Below are positions 9,001 through 17,440 of a stretch of DNA of 64,000 bases, one piece after another. Within the stretch, counting starts at the first letter, position 1; each line of letters opens with the position of its first letter. The notes beneath the pieces were generated by a model. The model saw only the letters and a program-made list of their open reading frames with translations. It had not been told where the DNA came from and made no database searches. This DNA is from Sva-07 sp963698565. Its GTDB lineage: Bacteria > Actinomycetota > Acidimicrobiia > Acidimicrobiales > Ilumatobacteraceae. The DNA lies in assembly GCA_963698565.1 (NCBI GenBank), contig CAVORH010000020.1:1-64000 (forward strand), given 5' to 3'. A program made the translations under genes and the position numbers.

Positions 9001-9633
9001 ATGAGCCAGGGATGGGAGACGCGTCAGCAACGAACGCGCTCGGAGATCCTGCGGGCGGTCGGTGACATCATCGCCGCCGACGGTCTCGACGGGCTCACGA
9101 TGCGCAAGCTCGCTGAGCGGGCCAACGTTGCCGTCGCCACGCTCTACAACCAGTTCGACGATCGCAACGGAGTCCTGGTCGCGTTCGTCGGCCATGGCCT
9201 CGACGAGCTCGAACTCTCCCTCGACGAGCAGCCCGCCGCCGAGCCGGTCGACGGCACACGCGTGCTGCTCGGCGCGCTCGACGACACGATCGGCTCCGCC
9301 GACCACGTCTGGCAGCCGGTGCTGGCCACGATCGGCGCCAGCCCCGGATCGCAGCGAATGGGAGCGGTCGGCGACCGCATCATCGCGGCCATCGAGATCG
9401 ACCTGGCCAAGGCCCGCGCCGCCGGCATGTTCTTCGTCGACTGCGACACCGATCGCCTCGCACGGCACGTGTTCGTGCAGTGGATGCGTGGCCTCGAGCG
9501 GTGGGCGCACGGGACGATCGACTGGGACACGCATCGAGCGAACGCCGAGCTCGGCCTCGAACTCGCGCTCGCGGCGGTGTTGGTCGAGCCGCACCGCACC
9601 GACGCGCTCCGGCGGGCCGGGCTCACCGGCTGA
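9001..9633 (+). CDS. TetR/AcrR-family transcriptional regulator
   Basis: 210 aa one-component repressor-type protein. The N-terminal helix-turn-helix spans about residues 10-55 and includes ILRAVGDIIAADGLDGLTMRKLAERANVAVATLYNQF, the classic TetR DNA-binding signature (quoted in part: LTMRKLAERANVAVATLYNQ). The C-terminal ligand domain is divergent and gives no hint of ligand. The start codon lies in a 17-bp imperfect tandem duplication (8980-9013) that also supplies a six-codon upstream frame ending on the ATG. Only three bases separate its stop from the deacetylase-like gene, so the two are co-transcribed; regulation of the divergent LLM gene is also plausible. Confidence 0.88.
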   Translation: MSQGWETRQQRTRSEILRAVGDIIAADGLDGLTMRKLAERANVAVATLYNQFDDRNGVLVAFVGHGLDELELSLDEQPAAEPVDGTRVLLGALDDTIGSADHVWQPVLATIGASPGSQRMGAVGDRIIAAIEIDLAKARAAGMFFVDCDTDRLARHVFVQWMRGLERWAHGTIDWDTHRANAELGLELALAAVLVEPHRTDALRRAGLTG

Positions 9634-9636
9634 CCG

Positions 9637-10686
9637 ATGCTCGTCGTCGCGTCCGATCGCCACCGCGGGCACTCGCCGCTCGCCGAGATCGAGTCGTCGG
9701 GACTTCAGCCGCCCTTCGAGCATCCCGGCCGGGCGGACGCGATCCACGCCACGCTCGCCGACGACGACCGGTTCACATTCGCCGATCCGACGACGTGGAC
9801 CACCGATCCGATCGAGGCCGTGCACGAACCGGGCCTCGTGCGGTTCCTCGAACGGGCGTGGGCCGACTACCAGGTGGCGCACCCCGGTACACACGACGTC
9901 GTCCCCGACGTGTTCTCGATGCCTGGCCTCCTCGACGGCATCGGACCGTTCCCGGAGCGCACGCCGGTCGACCAGGAACTCGGTCGCTGGTGCTTCGAGA
10001 CGACGACACCGATCACCGAGGGCACCTACGGCGCCGCACGGTCGGCGGTCGACATCGCGTTGTCGGCCACCACCGCAGTCCTCGGTGGGGTGCCGACCGC
10101 CTACGGGCTCTGCCGGCCACCTGGTCACCATGCCCCGTCCGGGCTCTACGGCGGATACTGCTTCTTCAACAACGCTGCGGTCGCCGCCCATCATGCGGCT
10201 GCCACCACGGGGAGCCGCGTGACGATCCTCGATGTCGACTACCACCATGGCAACGGGACGCAGCAGATCTTCTATCGGCGCGACGACGTGCAGTACGTCT
10301 CGCTCCACGGTGACCCGGCTCGTGCGTACCCGTACGTCACGGGGTTCGAGGGTGAGCGGGGCGCCGGACGCGGCGCCGGCGCCAACCTCAATGTGCCCCT
10401 GGCCGCAGGGACCGACGACGATGCCTACCTCGCTGCTCTCGCCGCCGCGCTGGAGGCCGTCTCGTCGTTCGGGTCGAGCCTCGTGATCGTGTCGCTCGGT
10501 GTCGACACGTTCCACAACGACCCGATCTCCGACCTGGCGATCACCACCGAGGGATTCCGCGCACAGGGCGAGCTGGTGGCCCAGCTCGCCCTGCCGACGG
10601 TCGTGCTCCAGGAGGGGGGCTACGACGTCGACGCCATCGGCGACAACGTCCGCCAGTTCCTCCTGGGTGTTACGCCCGGGGTCTGA
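9637..10686 (+). CDS. Histone-deacetylase-family amidohydrolase (acetylpolyamine type)
   Basis: Zinc-dependent deacetylase fold, 349 aa. Motifs in order: RPPGHHA (catalytic His pair, about 162-167), GYCFFNNAAVAA, DVDYHHGNGTQ (zinc Asp and His), LGVDTFHNDP (second zinc Asp) and EGGYDVDAIG with the transition-state Tyr. The long N-terminal part and the HNDP loop resemble acetylpolyamine amidohydrolases, which deacetylate small acetylated amines, more than acetoin-utilisation AcuC. Substrate is inferred, not shown. It follows a TetR gene by three bases. Its TGA stop is supplied by palindrome copy 3, so the last few codons (VTPGV) come from repeat DNA. Confidence 0.87.
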   Translation: MLVVASDRHRGHSPLAEIESSGLQPPFEHPGRADAIHATLADDDRFTFADPTTWTTDPIEAVHEPGLVRFLERAWADYQVAHPGTHDVVPDVFSMPGLLDGIGPFPERTPVDQELGRWCFETTTPITEGTYGAARSAVDIALSATTAVLGGVPTAYGLCRPPGHHAPSGLYGGYCFFNNAAVAAHHAAATTGSRVTILDVDYHHGNGTQQIFYRRDDVQYVSLHGDPARAYPYVTGFEGERGAGRGAGANLNVPLAAGTDDDAYLAALAAALEAVSSFGSSLVIVSLGVDTFHNDPISDLAITTEGFRAQGELVAQLALPTVVLQEGGYDVDAIGDNVRQFLLGVTPGV

Positions 10687-10699
10687 CCCCTGGCGTAAC
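10669..10699. repeat. GGGGTC-T-GACCCC palindrome, copy 3
   Basis: Core GGGGTCTGACCCC at 10678-10690 with arms GTTACGCC (10669-10676) and GGCGTAAC (10692-10699), exact reverse complements, and one mismatch (C/T) on either side of the core. The TGA inside the core is the stop codon of the deacetylase gene. It lies between convergent genes. Confidence 0.85.
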
Positions 10700-10705
10700 G
10701 CTTGG

Positions 10706-11698
10706 TCAGATGAGGCCCTTGGACTGGAGCCATTCGGTGGCGACGGCGTCGGACTCGCGGAACTCGATGTCGGTCTGGGTGTTCCAGGCCAGCAGGTCGT
10801 CGGTGAGGATCAGCGCGCTGAGCTCGTTGAGGTCGGCAGCCAGCTGGTCGCCGTAGGCGGCGAGGACCTCGCTGCTGATGATCGGCGCGATGTTCTGTGC
10901 CGGGAACAGGCCCTGGTCGTCCTCGAGCACCTTGAAGCCTTCGGCGGTGATCTGCGGTGCGGTCGTGTTCCAGACGACGGCGTCGACCTCGTTGTTCGAC
11001 AACGCCTCGCCGAGGAGCGGGCCGAACTCGAGCGTCACGAAGTCGGCGAACGTGATGCCGTAGATCTCCGGATCCTCGAGGCCGATCAGGCACTGCGGGC
11101 GTTCGGCGCACTGCGACGACGCTCCGAGCACGTAGTCGAGCCCGGCGACGTCGGAGATCGTGGTCGCCTCGGAGTCGCCACGGACGACGAACGCGTCGCC
11201 GTCGACAGCGGGGGAGTAGTCGAGCAGGGTGGCGCCGATCTCCTCGTAGGCGGGACCGATCACCGCGACGATCTCGTCGGGGTCGGCGGTCGCCGGCGCA
11301 TCGGGCGCGAGCGCCGCCTGGGAACCACCGATGTAGTCGACGATCAGGTCGAGGTCACCGTTGGTGAGGCCGTCGATCGCCTCCGTGCGGAAGCCGGCCG
11401 CCGTGAGGATCTCGACGTCGTAGCCCTTCGCGTCCAGGTACTGGCCGTACACCTCCGCGATCGTGATCGCTTCGCTGAAGTCCTGGCCGCGCAGACGGAT
11501 CGTCGGCCCATCGGGAGCAGGCGCATCGGTCGACTCCGAACCGCCGGCCTCGCTGGTCTCGGCACCGGATGCCTCGGTCGTGTCGGCGCTGCCGTCACTG
11601 GAATCGTCGTCGCTGCCACAGGCGGCGGCGACCAGGCCGAACACCACGAGCGGCGCCAGCAGCTTGACGGCGGTGCGTCGTTTCGAATGGGTGGTCAT
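10706..11698 (-). CDS. Osmoprotectant-type substrate-binding lipoprotein, second system
   Basis: Solute-binding lipoprotein, about 330 aa, OpuCC/ProX class. The signal peptide ends in lipobox VAAAC with Cys27, followed by an acidic and Ser/Thr-rich linker. The domain contains IRLRGQDFSEAITIAEVYGQYL and NGDLDLIVDYIGGSQAAL, and an AVVWNTTAPQITAEGFKVLEDDQGLFPAQNI region near the C-terminus. It differs clearly from the first system's lipoprotein, so another ligand is likely. ATG 11698 is preceded by AAGGAGAGAG and overlaps the permease stop as ATGA. It is the last gene of an eight-gene chain that begins near 18987. Confidence 0.88.
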   Translation of the reverse strand: MTTHSKRRTAVKLLAPLVVFGLVAAACGSDDDSSDGSADTTEASGAETSEAGGSESTDAPAPDGPTIRLRGQDFSEAITIAEVYGQYLDAKGYDVEILTAAGFRTEAIDGLTNGDLDLIVDYIGGSQAALAPDAPATADPDEIVAVIGPAYEEIGATLLDYSPAVDGDAFVVRGDSEATTISDVAGLDYVLGASSQCAERPQCLIGLEDPEIYGITFADFVTLEFGPLLGEALSNNEVDAVVWNTTAPQITAEGFKVLEDDQGLFPAQNIAPIISSEVLAAYGDQLAADLNELSALILTDDLLAWNTQTDIEFRESDAVATEWLQSKGLI

Positions 11699-12432
11699 GG
11701 TTGTCTCTCTCCTTGTTGTCGAACGAGTCGGCGTACGCCGGTCGGCAGCACGAGTCTTTCCAGGAAGACGAACAGCAATCCTGTGATCGCCGCGAGTCCT
11801 CCGATCAGGACGATTCCCCCCACCACGAGTGTGGTGTTGTTCTGTCCGAACCCGTCTCGAACATAGCGTCCGAGGCCGTCGCCGCCGAGGAAGGCCCGGA
11901 TCGGCTCGGTCGCTACCACCTGGATCGCCGCGACGCGAATGCCCGCGAGGATCAGTGACGCGCCCATTGCGAACTCGATTCGGCCGAGCACGGCCGACTC
12001 GCCGTACCCGAGTGCGCGGGCGGCATCGACCGACCCCTCCGGTACCTCTCGGATCGCGACGTAGGTGTTGAGATAGATCGGGACGACGGCGAGGAGGAAC
12101 AGCGCGATGAAGATCGGCCACGGCTCGAACCCCCATCCGCGTCGCAGCGACCACGGCACGAGCAGTGCGGCGATGGCGAACGTCGGTACGGCTCGGCTGA
12201 GGCTCACGAGCCACGTGCTCGCGACCTGCGCTTTGCGGTAGTGGGCGAGCACAGCGGCGATCGGTACGGCGATCAGCGCCGCCACGGCGGTCGCCGCCGC
12301 ACACAGGAGCACCGTGTCGACCAGCGATTCGATGATGCCGCCGCTGCCGGTCCACGTGTCGGCATCGAAGAACCACTCGAAGAACCCGATGTCGCGCGGC
12401 ACCGCGGTCTGCCCGGGACGTGCAACGGCCAT
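11695..12432 (-). CDS. Osmoprotectant-type ABC permease, second system (distal)
   Basis: Membrane subunit, about 245 aa, with five or so hydrophobic segments. The coupling loop reads DAARALGYGESAVLGRIEFA and the family end motif is GGDGLGRYVRDGFGQ. The N-terminal part (FFEWFFDADTW) lies before the first membrane segment. ATG 12432 shares one base with the upstream stop (TGATG), and its own stop overlaps the lipoprotein start as ATGA. Confidence 0.86.
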   Translation of the reverse strand: MAVARPGQTAVPRDIGFFEWFFDADTWTGSGGIIESLVDTVLLCAAATAVAALIAVPIAAVLAHYRKAQVASTWLVSLSRAVPTFAIAALLVPWSLRRGWGFEPWPIFIALFLLAVVPIYLNTYVAIREVPEGSVDAARALGYGESAVLGRIEFAMGASLILAGIRVAAIQVVATEPIRAFLGGDGLGRYVRDGFGQNNTTLVVGGIVLIGGLAAITGLLFVFLERLVLPTGVRRLVRQQGERQP

Positions 12433-13124
12433 CACGACTTCTGCGTCCGTTTGCGTCGTTGCCACGGCGTGAGCCATGCGGCGATCAACAGGAGCACGGC
12501 GTCGAGCGTGAGGGCGAGAACGATCGAGAGCGACGCGCCGACGGTCATCGGCGTCCAGAAGGCCCGTCGGAGCCCGCTGAAGATCAGCCGGCCGAGACCG
12601 CCCTGGCCGATGATCGCGGCCACGGTGACGAGACCGACCGTCGACACCGCCGCGATCCGGATCCCCGTCATCATGTACGGCACCGCGAGCGGCAGCTCCA
12701 CGCTCCACATCCGCCGGAACGGCGACATCCCCATGCCGTCCGCGGCGTCGCGGACCGGCTGGGGCACCGAGAGGAACCCGGCCACCGTGTTGGTCACGAG
12801 GATCAGGAGCGTGTACGCCGCGAGCGGCAGCACGGCGGTCCAGCGCGACAGGTTGCCGAACACCGGGGCGAGCAGCGCGAAGAGCGCGACGCTCGGCAAC
12901 GTGTAGATCAGGCTGGTGGTCGCCGTGATCGGCGTGGTCATCCAGCGGAAGCGCAGGATCAACGCCGTCAGCAGTGCCGACACCACGATGCCGAGCGCGA
13001 GCGCGAGCACCGTGAGCGTCAGGTGCTCGATGATCGCGGCGCGGATCTGATCCGACTCCTCGACCACCCACTCCCACCGGATGATCGGGTTGGTCGCCTC
13101 GGCGACCAGGGCAGTCGGGCTCAC
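12432..13124 (-). CDS. Osmoprotectant-type ABC permease, second system (proximal)
   Basis: Second membrane subunit, about 230 aa. It shows a first hydrophobic segment (HLTLTVLALALGIVVSALLT), the loop DAADGMGMSPFRRMWSVELP that docks on the ATPase, and the end motif GQGGLGRLIFSGL. The start is GTG 13124, overlapping the ATPase stop as GTGA. Unlike the first system, the ATPase comes first and the two permeases are adjacent. Confidence 0.86.
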   Translation of the reverse strand: MSPTALVAEATNPIIRWEWVVEESDQIRAAIIEHLTLTVLALALGIVVSALLTALILRFRWMTTPITATTSLIYTLPSVALFALLAPVFGNLSRWTAVLPLAAYTLLILVTNTVAGFLSVPQPVRDAADGMGMSPFRRMWSVELPLAVPYMMTGIRIAAVSTVGLVTVAAIIGQGGLGRLIFSGLRRAFWTPMTVGASLSIVLALTLDAVLLLIAAWLTPWQRRKRTQKS

Positions 13125-14245
13125 GAGTCGCTTGCCGCCAGACTCCGCCGGATGTCCTCGAGGGTCACGACGCCACCGAAGCGGCCGTCGTCGTCGATCA
13201 CTGCGACCGACGAGTTCGACACCATGATCAGCTCCATCGCCGCCCGCAGCGTGTTCGACGGTTCGACGTGCGCCACCGGCGGGCGGAGTACGACGTCGTC
13301 GAGTGTGCCTCCCTCGGCGATGGTGGTGCGCGCCTCGGTGGCCGGCACCCAACCGGCGAACCGTTCGTCCTTCGTGATCCCCAGCCAGTCGCTCGACTCG
13401 ATCGCGAGCACCCGCTCGACCTCGGGGAGCTGTGCAGCGTGGTCCACGATCGGGCCCTGGTGGAAGGGCAGGTTGCCGACGGTGTTGAGCGCGAGCCGAC
13501 GCAGACCCCGGTCGTCGCCGACGAACCGCTCGACGAACTCGTTCGCGGGTGATCGCATCAGTTCGTCGGGTGTCGCCAACTGTTCGACCACGCCGCCCAC
13601 GTTCATCAGCGCGATGCGGTCGGCGAGACGCAGCGCCTCGTCGACGTCGTGCGTCACGAGCACGATCGTCTTGCGGACCTTGGTCTGCAGGTCGAGCAAC
13701 TCGTCCTGGAGGCGCGCACGCACGATCGGGTCGACCGCACCGAACGGTTCGTCCATCAGCAGCACCGGCGGGTCGGCCGCCAACGCCCGGGCGACGCCGA
13801 CACGTTGTTGTTGGCCACCCGACAGCTCGTCGGGGTACCGGTCGAGGAGTTCGTGTTCGAGCCCGACCAGGGTGGTCAGCTCCTCGACGCGGTCGCTGAT
13901 GCGCCGCTTGTCCCACCCGAGCATGTCGGGCACGGTGGCGATGTTGCTCCGGATGGTGCGATGCGGGAACAACCCGACCTGCTGGATCACGTAGCCGATC
14001 CCGCGTCGGAGTTCCTGGGGTGACTGGCTCATCACGTCGACGCCGTTGATCTCGATGCGCCCCGACGTCGGCTCGATCAGCCGGTTGATCATCCGCAGCG
14101 TCGTCGTCTTCCCACAGCCCGAGGGACCGAGCAGCGCCATGATCGATCCGTCTTCGATGTCGAGCGACAACCGGTCGACCGCCGCACCGGACGATCCGTC
14201 GAACGTCTTGGTGACGTCGGTCAGCCGGATGGCGACATCGTTCAC
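13121..14245 (-). CDS. Osmoprotectant-type ABC ATPase with CBS-like tail, second system
   Basis: ATPase of the second importer, about 374 aa. It has GPSGCGKTT (Walker A), YVIQQVGLFPH (Q-loop), LSGGQQQRVG (signature), LLMDEPFG (Walker B) and VTHDVDEAL (H-loop). The tail ends with a CBS-like unit (VAVIDDDGRFGGVVTLEDI), again suggesting ionic or nucleotide gating as in OpuCA. GTG 14245 gives a GTGA overlap with the upstream stop, matching the junction style of this operon. ATG 14260 in frame would add five residues and overlap by 19 bases; I prefer 14245 but cannot exclude it. Confidence 0.87.
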   Translation of the reverse strand: MNDVAIRLTDVTKTFDGSSGAAVDRLSLDIEDGSIMALLGPSGCGKTTTLRMINRLIEPTSGRIEINGVDVMSQSPQELRRGIGYVIQQVGLFPHRTIRSNIATVPDMLGWDKRRISDRVEELTTLVGLEHELLDRYPDELSGGQQQRVGVARALAADPPVLLMDEPFGAVDPIVRARLQDELLDLQTKVRKTIVLVTHDVDEALRLADRIALMNVGGVVEQLATPDELMRSPANEFVERFVGDDRGLRRLALNTVGNLPFHQGPIVDHAAQLPEVERVLAIESSDWLGITKDERFAGWVPATEARTTIAEGGTLDDVVLRPPVAHVEPSNTLRAAMELIMVSNSSVAVIDDDGRFGGVVTLEDIRRSLAASDS

Positions 14246-15546
14246 CCAGCGACCAGCCATTCGACCCCGTCGGGCGTGTCACGTACCTCGATGCCGGCCT
14301 TCACCAGTTCGTCCCGGATCGAGTCGGACACGGCGAACGCCTTCTCCGAGCGGGCGACGACGCGGGCGGCGAGCGCTGCCTCGACCACCGGCCCGAGCAC
14401 CTCGCGGACGTCTCGCACCCCCTCGGTGGCGGCGGCTCCGAGGCGGACGATCATCGATCGCAACGCGGCCCGAGCCCGGTCGACGTCGTCGGACTGCAGG
14501 GTGTCGCGAGACCACTCGACGATCGCCGACTCGAGCTGGAGGATCGCCGCGACAGCGCCGTCGGCGTCGCGGGCGCCCAGGGCGGTCTCGAACGCTGCCT
14601 CGTGGCTCTCGGTGGCGGCGGCGAGCGAGTCGATGACGTGTGTCGTCGCAACGCTGGTTGTGCTCTGTCCGCCGGCTGCGCCCCGGTCGGGCGCCGGACC
14701 GAGGTCCGAGCTCCTCGCAACAGCGCCGGCCGCACGGCTCGGGCCGAGGTCCGACCCCGCGGCGCGGAGGGTGTCGACCGGCACGGTCTGGCCGGATTCG
14801 AGCCGGACCGACTCGCCGTCTCGGCGCAGCGTGACGGCGCCCTTGCCGACGATCTCGGCGGTGTCGGCGTCGAGATCGATCAGCACACCGGTGTGTTCGT
14901 CGATGCCCAGCACGAAGGCCCCCTCGGGGAGCTCGGGTTCGAGCATCGTCAACCGGCGCTCGCCGAGATAGCAGAACCGCGTGTCGTGGTTGCCGCCCTC
15001 CTGGTTGTCGTAGTGCGGGATCACCGCCACGTTCAGCCCGATCTCGCTCAGCACGTCGAGGCCCGGAGCCCAGTAGGGGTCGAGACCGACCTTGTAGATC
15101 TCGTACACCGGCACCGTGGCGACGCCGAGCGTGAGGGCGGCCGCCGACGAGAACACGACGGCGCCGCCGGAGCGCAGCTTCTCGGCGAGAGCGTCCGGCA
15201 CGGCGGTGCCGCGCCACTGCTCGAGCGCGAACGTCGGGCTTCCCGGGCCGGCGAAGACCCAGTCGGCGTCGCGCACCCTGGCCATCCCGCGCTCGATCGC
15301 GACCACGTCGCCGGTGTCGGTGCGTCCGAGCCCGGCGACCGCCACCTCGCGACCGATCGCGTCACGGAAGTACTCGGTGGCCTTCGCAGCGAGGATCGGT
15401 GCGTTCTCCTGGAAGCCGAACGGCGTGTCGAGCAGCACGGCGTCGACGTGGGGACCGAGCCGGTCGAAGATCGCGCGGTGTGGCACCTTCATCGTCGGCG
15501 CGGTCTCGCCCGATCCCATGATCGCGAGCAGGCGGGGGGTGGTCAT
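14242..15546 (-). CDS. S51/GATase1-like domain fused to a CysRS-type C-terminal domain
   Basis: About 434 aa in two parts. Residues 1-270 resemble class-I glutamine-amidotransferase-like/peptidase S51 proteins (cyanophycinase relatives): LLAIMGSGETAPTM, FAGPGSPTFALEQW, a nucleophile-elbow-like GGAVVFSSAAALTLG, and IPHYDNQEGGNHDTRF with a candidate His. The usual GxSAGA elbow is altered, so activity is uncertain. After a linker rich in Ala, Gly and Ser, the last 110 residues resemble the anticodon-side C-terminal domain of cysteinyl-tRNA synthetase, ending in FAVSDSIRDELVKAGIEV and DTPDGVEW. There is no synthetase catalytic domain (no HIGH or KMSKS). It overlaps genes on both sides (ATGA and GTGA). 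Function unknown. Confidence 0.78.
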   Translation of the reverse strand: MTTPRLLAIMGSGETAPTMKVPHRAIFDRLGPHVDAVLLDTPFGFQENAPILAAKATEYFRDAIGREVAVAGLGRTDTGDVVAIERGMARVRDADWVFAGPGSPTFALEQWRGTAVPDALAEKLRSGGAVVFSSAAALTLGVATVPVYEIYKVGLDPYWAPGLDVLSEIGLNVAVIPHYDNQEGGNHDTRFCYLGERRLTMLEPELPEGAFVLGIDEHTGVLIDLDADTAEIVGKGAVTLRRDGESVRLESGQTVPVDTLRAAGSDLGPSRAAGAVARSSDLGPAPDRGAAGGQSTTSVATTHVIDSLAAATESHEAAFETALGARDADGAVAAILQLESAIVEWSRDTLQSDDVDRARAALRSMIVRLGAAATEGVRDVREVLGPVVEAALAARVVARSEKAFAVSDSIRDELVKAGIEVRDTPDGVEWLVAG

Positions 15547-16463
15547 CGGGAGGCCTCCGGCAGGGGGAAGAAGTCGGGCTCGGTGACGGCGCGGTGGAGG
15601 AGGTCGCCGACCTCGACGGGGTGCTGGGCGTGGACGTCGTGGTGGGCAGGGCTGAACCACTCCGCCCGACCGCGGGGCAGTGCGGCGACAGCCGCATCGA
15701 CGGCGTCGTGCTTCGAGTCGGTCCACGCGACGTCACCGGTGTCGGCGGCGATCAGCAGTGTCGGCACGGCCATGCCGGGGTAGCGGCTCGACGGTTGGTG
15801 CTCCCAGAGCCCCCGCAGGACGAGCAGGTGCCGGTCGAAGGTGAGCCACGGCGCGATCGTGCCGTCGTCGCGCACCTCGAAGTTGGCGAGGGTGCCCTGG
15901 CGGCCCTCCTCGGGCCAGTCCGCAGCCGATGCAGCGAGCCAGCCGGTGATCCGATCGAGCGGGGTGCCGGCGAGGCGCGGCGGGGCGAGCGCTGTTGCGG
16001 CGTCGTCCCACTCCGGGAAGCGCACGCCGAGATCGATGAAACCACCGTCGACGCAGGCGATCGTCGTGACCGCCTCGGGGTGGCGGTGGGCGAGTTCGAG
16101 CACGACGTTGCCGCCCCACGACTGTCCGGCGACGCCCGGGCGCTGCCATCCGAGCGCGTCGATCAGGAGCATCAGATCGTCGGCGACCGTGGTCATGTCG
16201 TAGCCGTCGTCGGGCTTCGATGATCGTCCGTGGCCGCGCTGGTCGACGGCGACGACGCGGTGGCCGAGACCCGCGAGGTGTCGGGCGACGCCGTCCCACA
16301 GCCGTGCATTGGATGCGAGCCCGTGGACGAGCAGCCACGGCGTCAGGTCGCTGTCGGGTCCGTCGGCTCGGTCGATCGGGTCCCAGTGCACGGCGTGCAG
16401 CTCGACGCCCGACGAGAGCGCATGCCACTCGTGGCGGGGCTGTTCGCCGCGTGCGCGGCTCAT
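15543..16463 (-). CDS. Alpha/beta hydrolase
   Basis: 306 aa serine hydrolase. The oxyanion strand is LLVHGLASNARLW, the nucleophile elbow is GQSWGG (Ser about 115), and a late His lies in SPAHHDVHAQHP near the C-terminus. The DQRGHGRS motif is typical of the branch with esterases, lactonases and C-C hydrolases. Substrate is unknown; the place in an operon with two dehydrogenases and an importer suggests it processes an imported ester, amide or lactone. It overlaps both neighbours as ATGA. Confidence 0.85.
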   Translation of the reverse strand: MSRARGEQPRHEWHALSSGVELHAVHWDPIDRADGPDSDLTPWLLVHGLASNARLWDGVARHLAGLGHRVVAVDQRGHGRSSKPDDGYDMTTVADDLMLLIDALGWQRPGVAGQSWGGNVVLELAHRHPEAVTTIACVDGGFIDLGVRFPEWDDAATALAPPRLAGTPLDRITGWLAASAADWPEEGRQGTLANFEVRDDGTIAPWLTFDRHLLVLRGLWEHQPSSRYPGMAVPTLLIAADTGDVAWTDSKHDAVDAAVAALPRGRAEWFSPAHHDVHAQHPVEVGDLLHRAVTEPDFFPLPEASR

Positions 16464-17440
16464 CGGCTCGCCTGAGCGATGCGTTCGAGGAGCGTGAGGA
16501 GATCGGCGGAGGCAGACATGGGTCGGGGCCAGGCGGTGTCGCCGCGTATGGCGTCGGCGAAGGCATCGACCATACCCAGATATGGATCGGACGGGGTGAC
16601 GCGCACTCGGTCGACGGTGCCGTCACCGGCTGCGACGACGATCGTGTCGGCGCGTGCCCCGCCGGTGTGGGCATCGTTCGCCAGGACGAGCGAGGCGTCG
16701 GTGCCGATGATCTCGATGCGCTGTTCCTCGGGGTCGACGAACGAGCAGCGGATGCGGGCCTGGCGGCCGTCGACCCACTCGAGGGTGGCCTCCGTGCGAG
16801 CGTCCACGCCCGCGGCGTGCCAGAGCGCGGTCGCCTCGACGAGGTCGGGCTCGACCCCCCACAGCCCGACGATCGGACCGAGGCAGTAGATGCCGACGTC
16901 GAAGAGCGCGCCACCACCCTGCTCGGCCGACCATCGGTAGTTGTCAGCCGCCTCGGGTCCGATCGTGAACGTGAACGAGGCGTCGATGTCGATCACGTCG
17001 CCGAGATCGCCGGCCGTCGCCATCGCCATCGCTGCGCGCCACCGGGCGTCGAACGGTGTCATCCAGGCTTCGGCGAGGAGCACCCCGGCAGCATCGGCGG
17101 CGGCAGCCATTCGCCGGGACTCGGCGGCCGACAGTGCGATCGGCTTCTCGCAGAGCACGTGCTTGCCGGCGGCCGCGGCGCGTTCGACCCACTCGAGGTG
17201 CATGCCGTTCGGGAGCGGGATGTAGACGACGTCGACATCGGGATGGTCGATCACGTCCTCGTAGAGACCGGCGCCGAGGTGGGCCCACGGTTCGGGTACC
17301 GGACCGCCGAGGGACGAGACCGCCACGAGACGGGCGCGCTCGGAGGCGTCGATGGCCGGCATCACGGCCCGCGTCGCCACCATCGAGCGGGCGCCGATCA
17401 CGCCGAACCCGATGGCGTCGGCCCTGGGCACGGTGGTCAC
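16460..17440 (-). CDS. Gfo/Idh/MocA-family oxidoreductase
   Basis: NAD(P)-dependent dehydrogenase, 326 aa. Its Rossmann start GFGVIGARSMVA and the signature HVLCEKPIALSAAE (EKP lysine) place it in the sugar/inositol dehydrogenase family. The C-terminal substrate domain includes GGGALFDVGIYCLGPI. Start codon is GTG 17440, overlapping the upstream stop as GTGA. It is adjacent to a second, distinct Gfo/Idh gene, a pairing seen in sugar or inositol interconversion where one enzyme oxidises and the other reduces. Substrate not deducible. Confidence 0.86.
   Translation of the reverse strand: MTTVPRADAIGFGVIGARSMVATRAVMPAIDASERARLVAVSSLGGPVPEPWAHLGAGLYEDVIDHPDVDVVYIPLPNGMHLEWVERAAAAGKHVLCEKPIALSAAESRRMAAAADAAGVLLAEAWMTPFDARWRAAMAMATAGDLGDVIDIDASFTFTIGPEAADNYRWSAEQGGGALFDVGIYCLGPIVGLWGVEPDLVEATALWHAAGVDARTEATLEWVDGRQARIRCSFVDPEEQRIEIIGTDASLVLANDAHTGGARADTIVVAAGDGTVDRVRVTPSDPYLGMVDAFADAIRGDTAWPRPMSASADLLTLLERIAQASR

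Noticed and set aside
14242..15546. A cysteinyl-tRNA synthetase or MshC ligase
   Set aside because: Only the C-terminal domain is CysRS-like; the catalytic Rossmann domain with HIGH and KMSKS motifs is absent.
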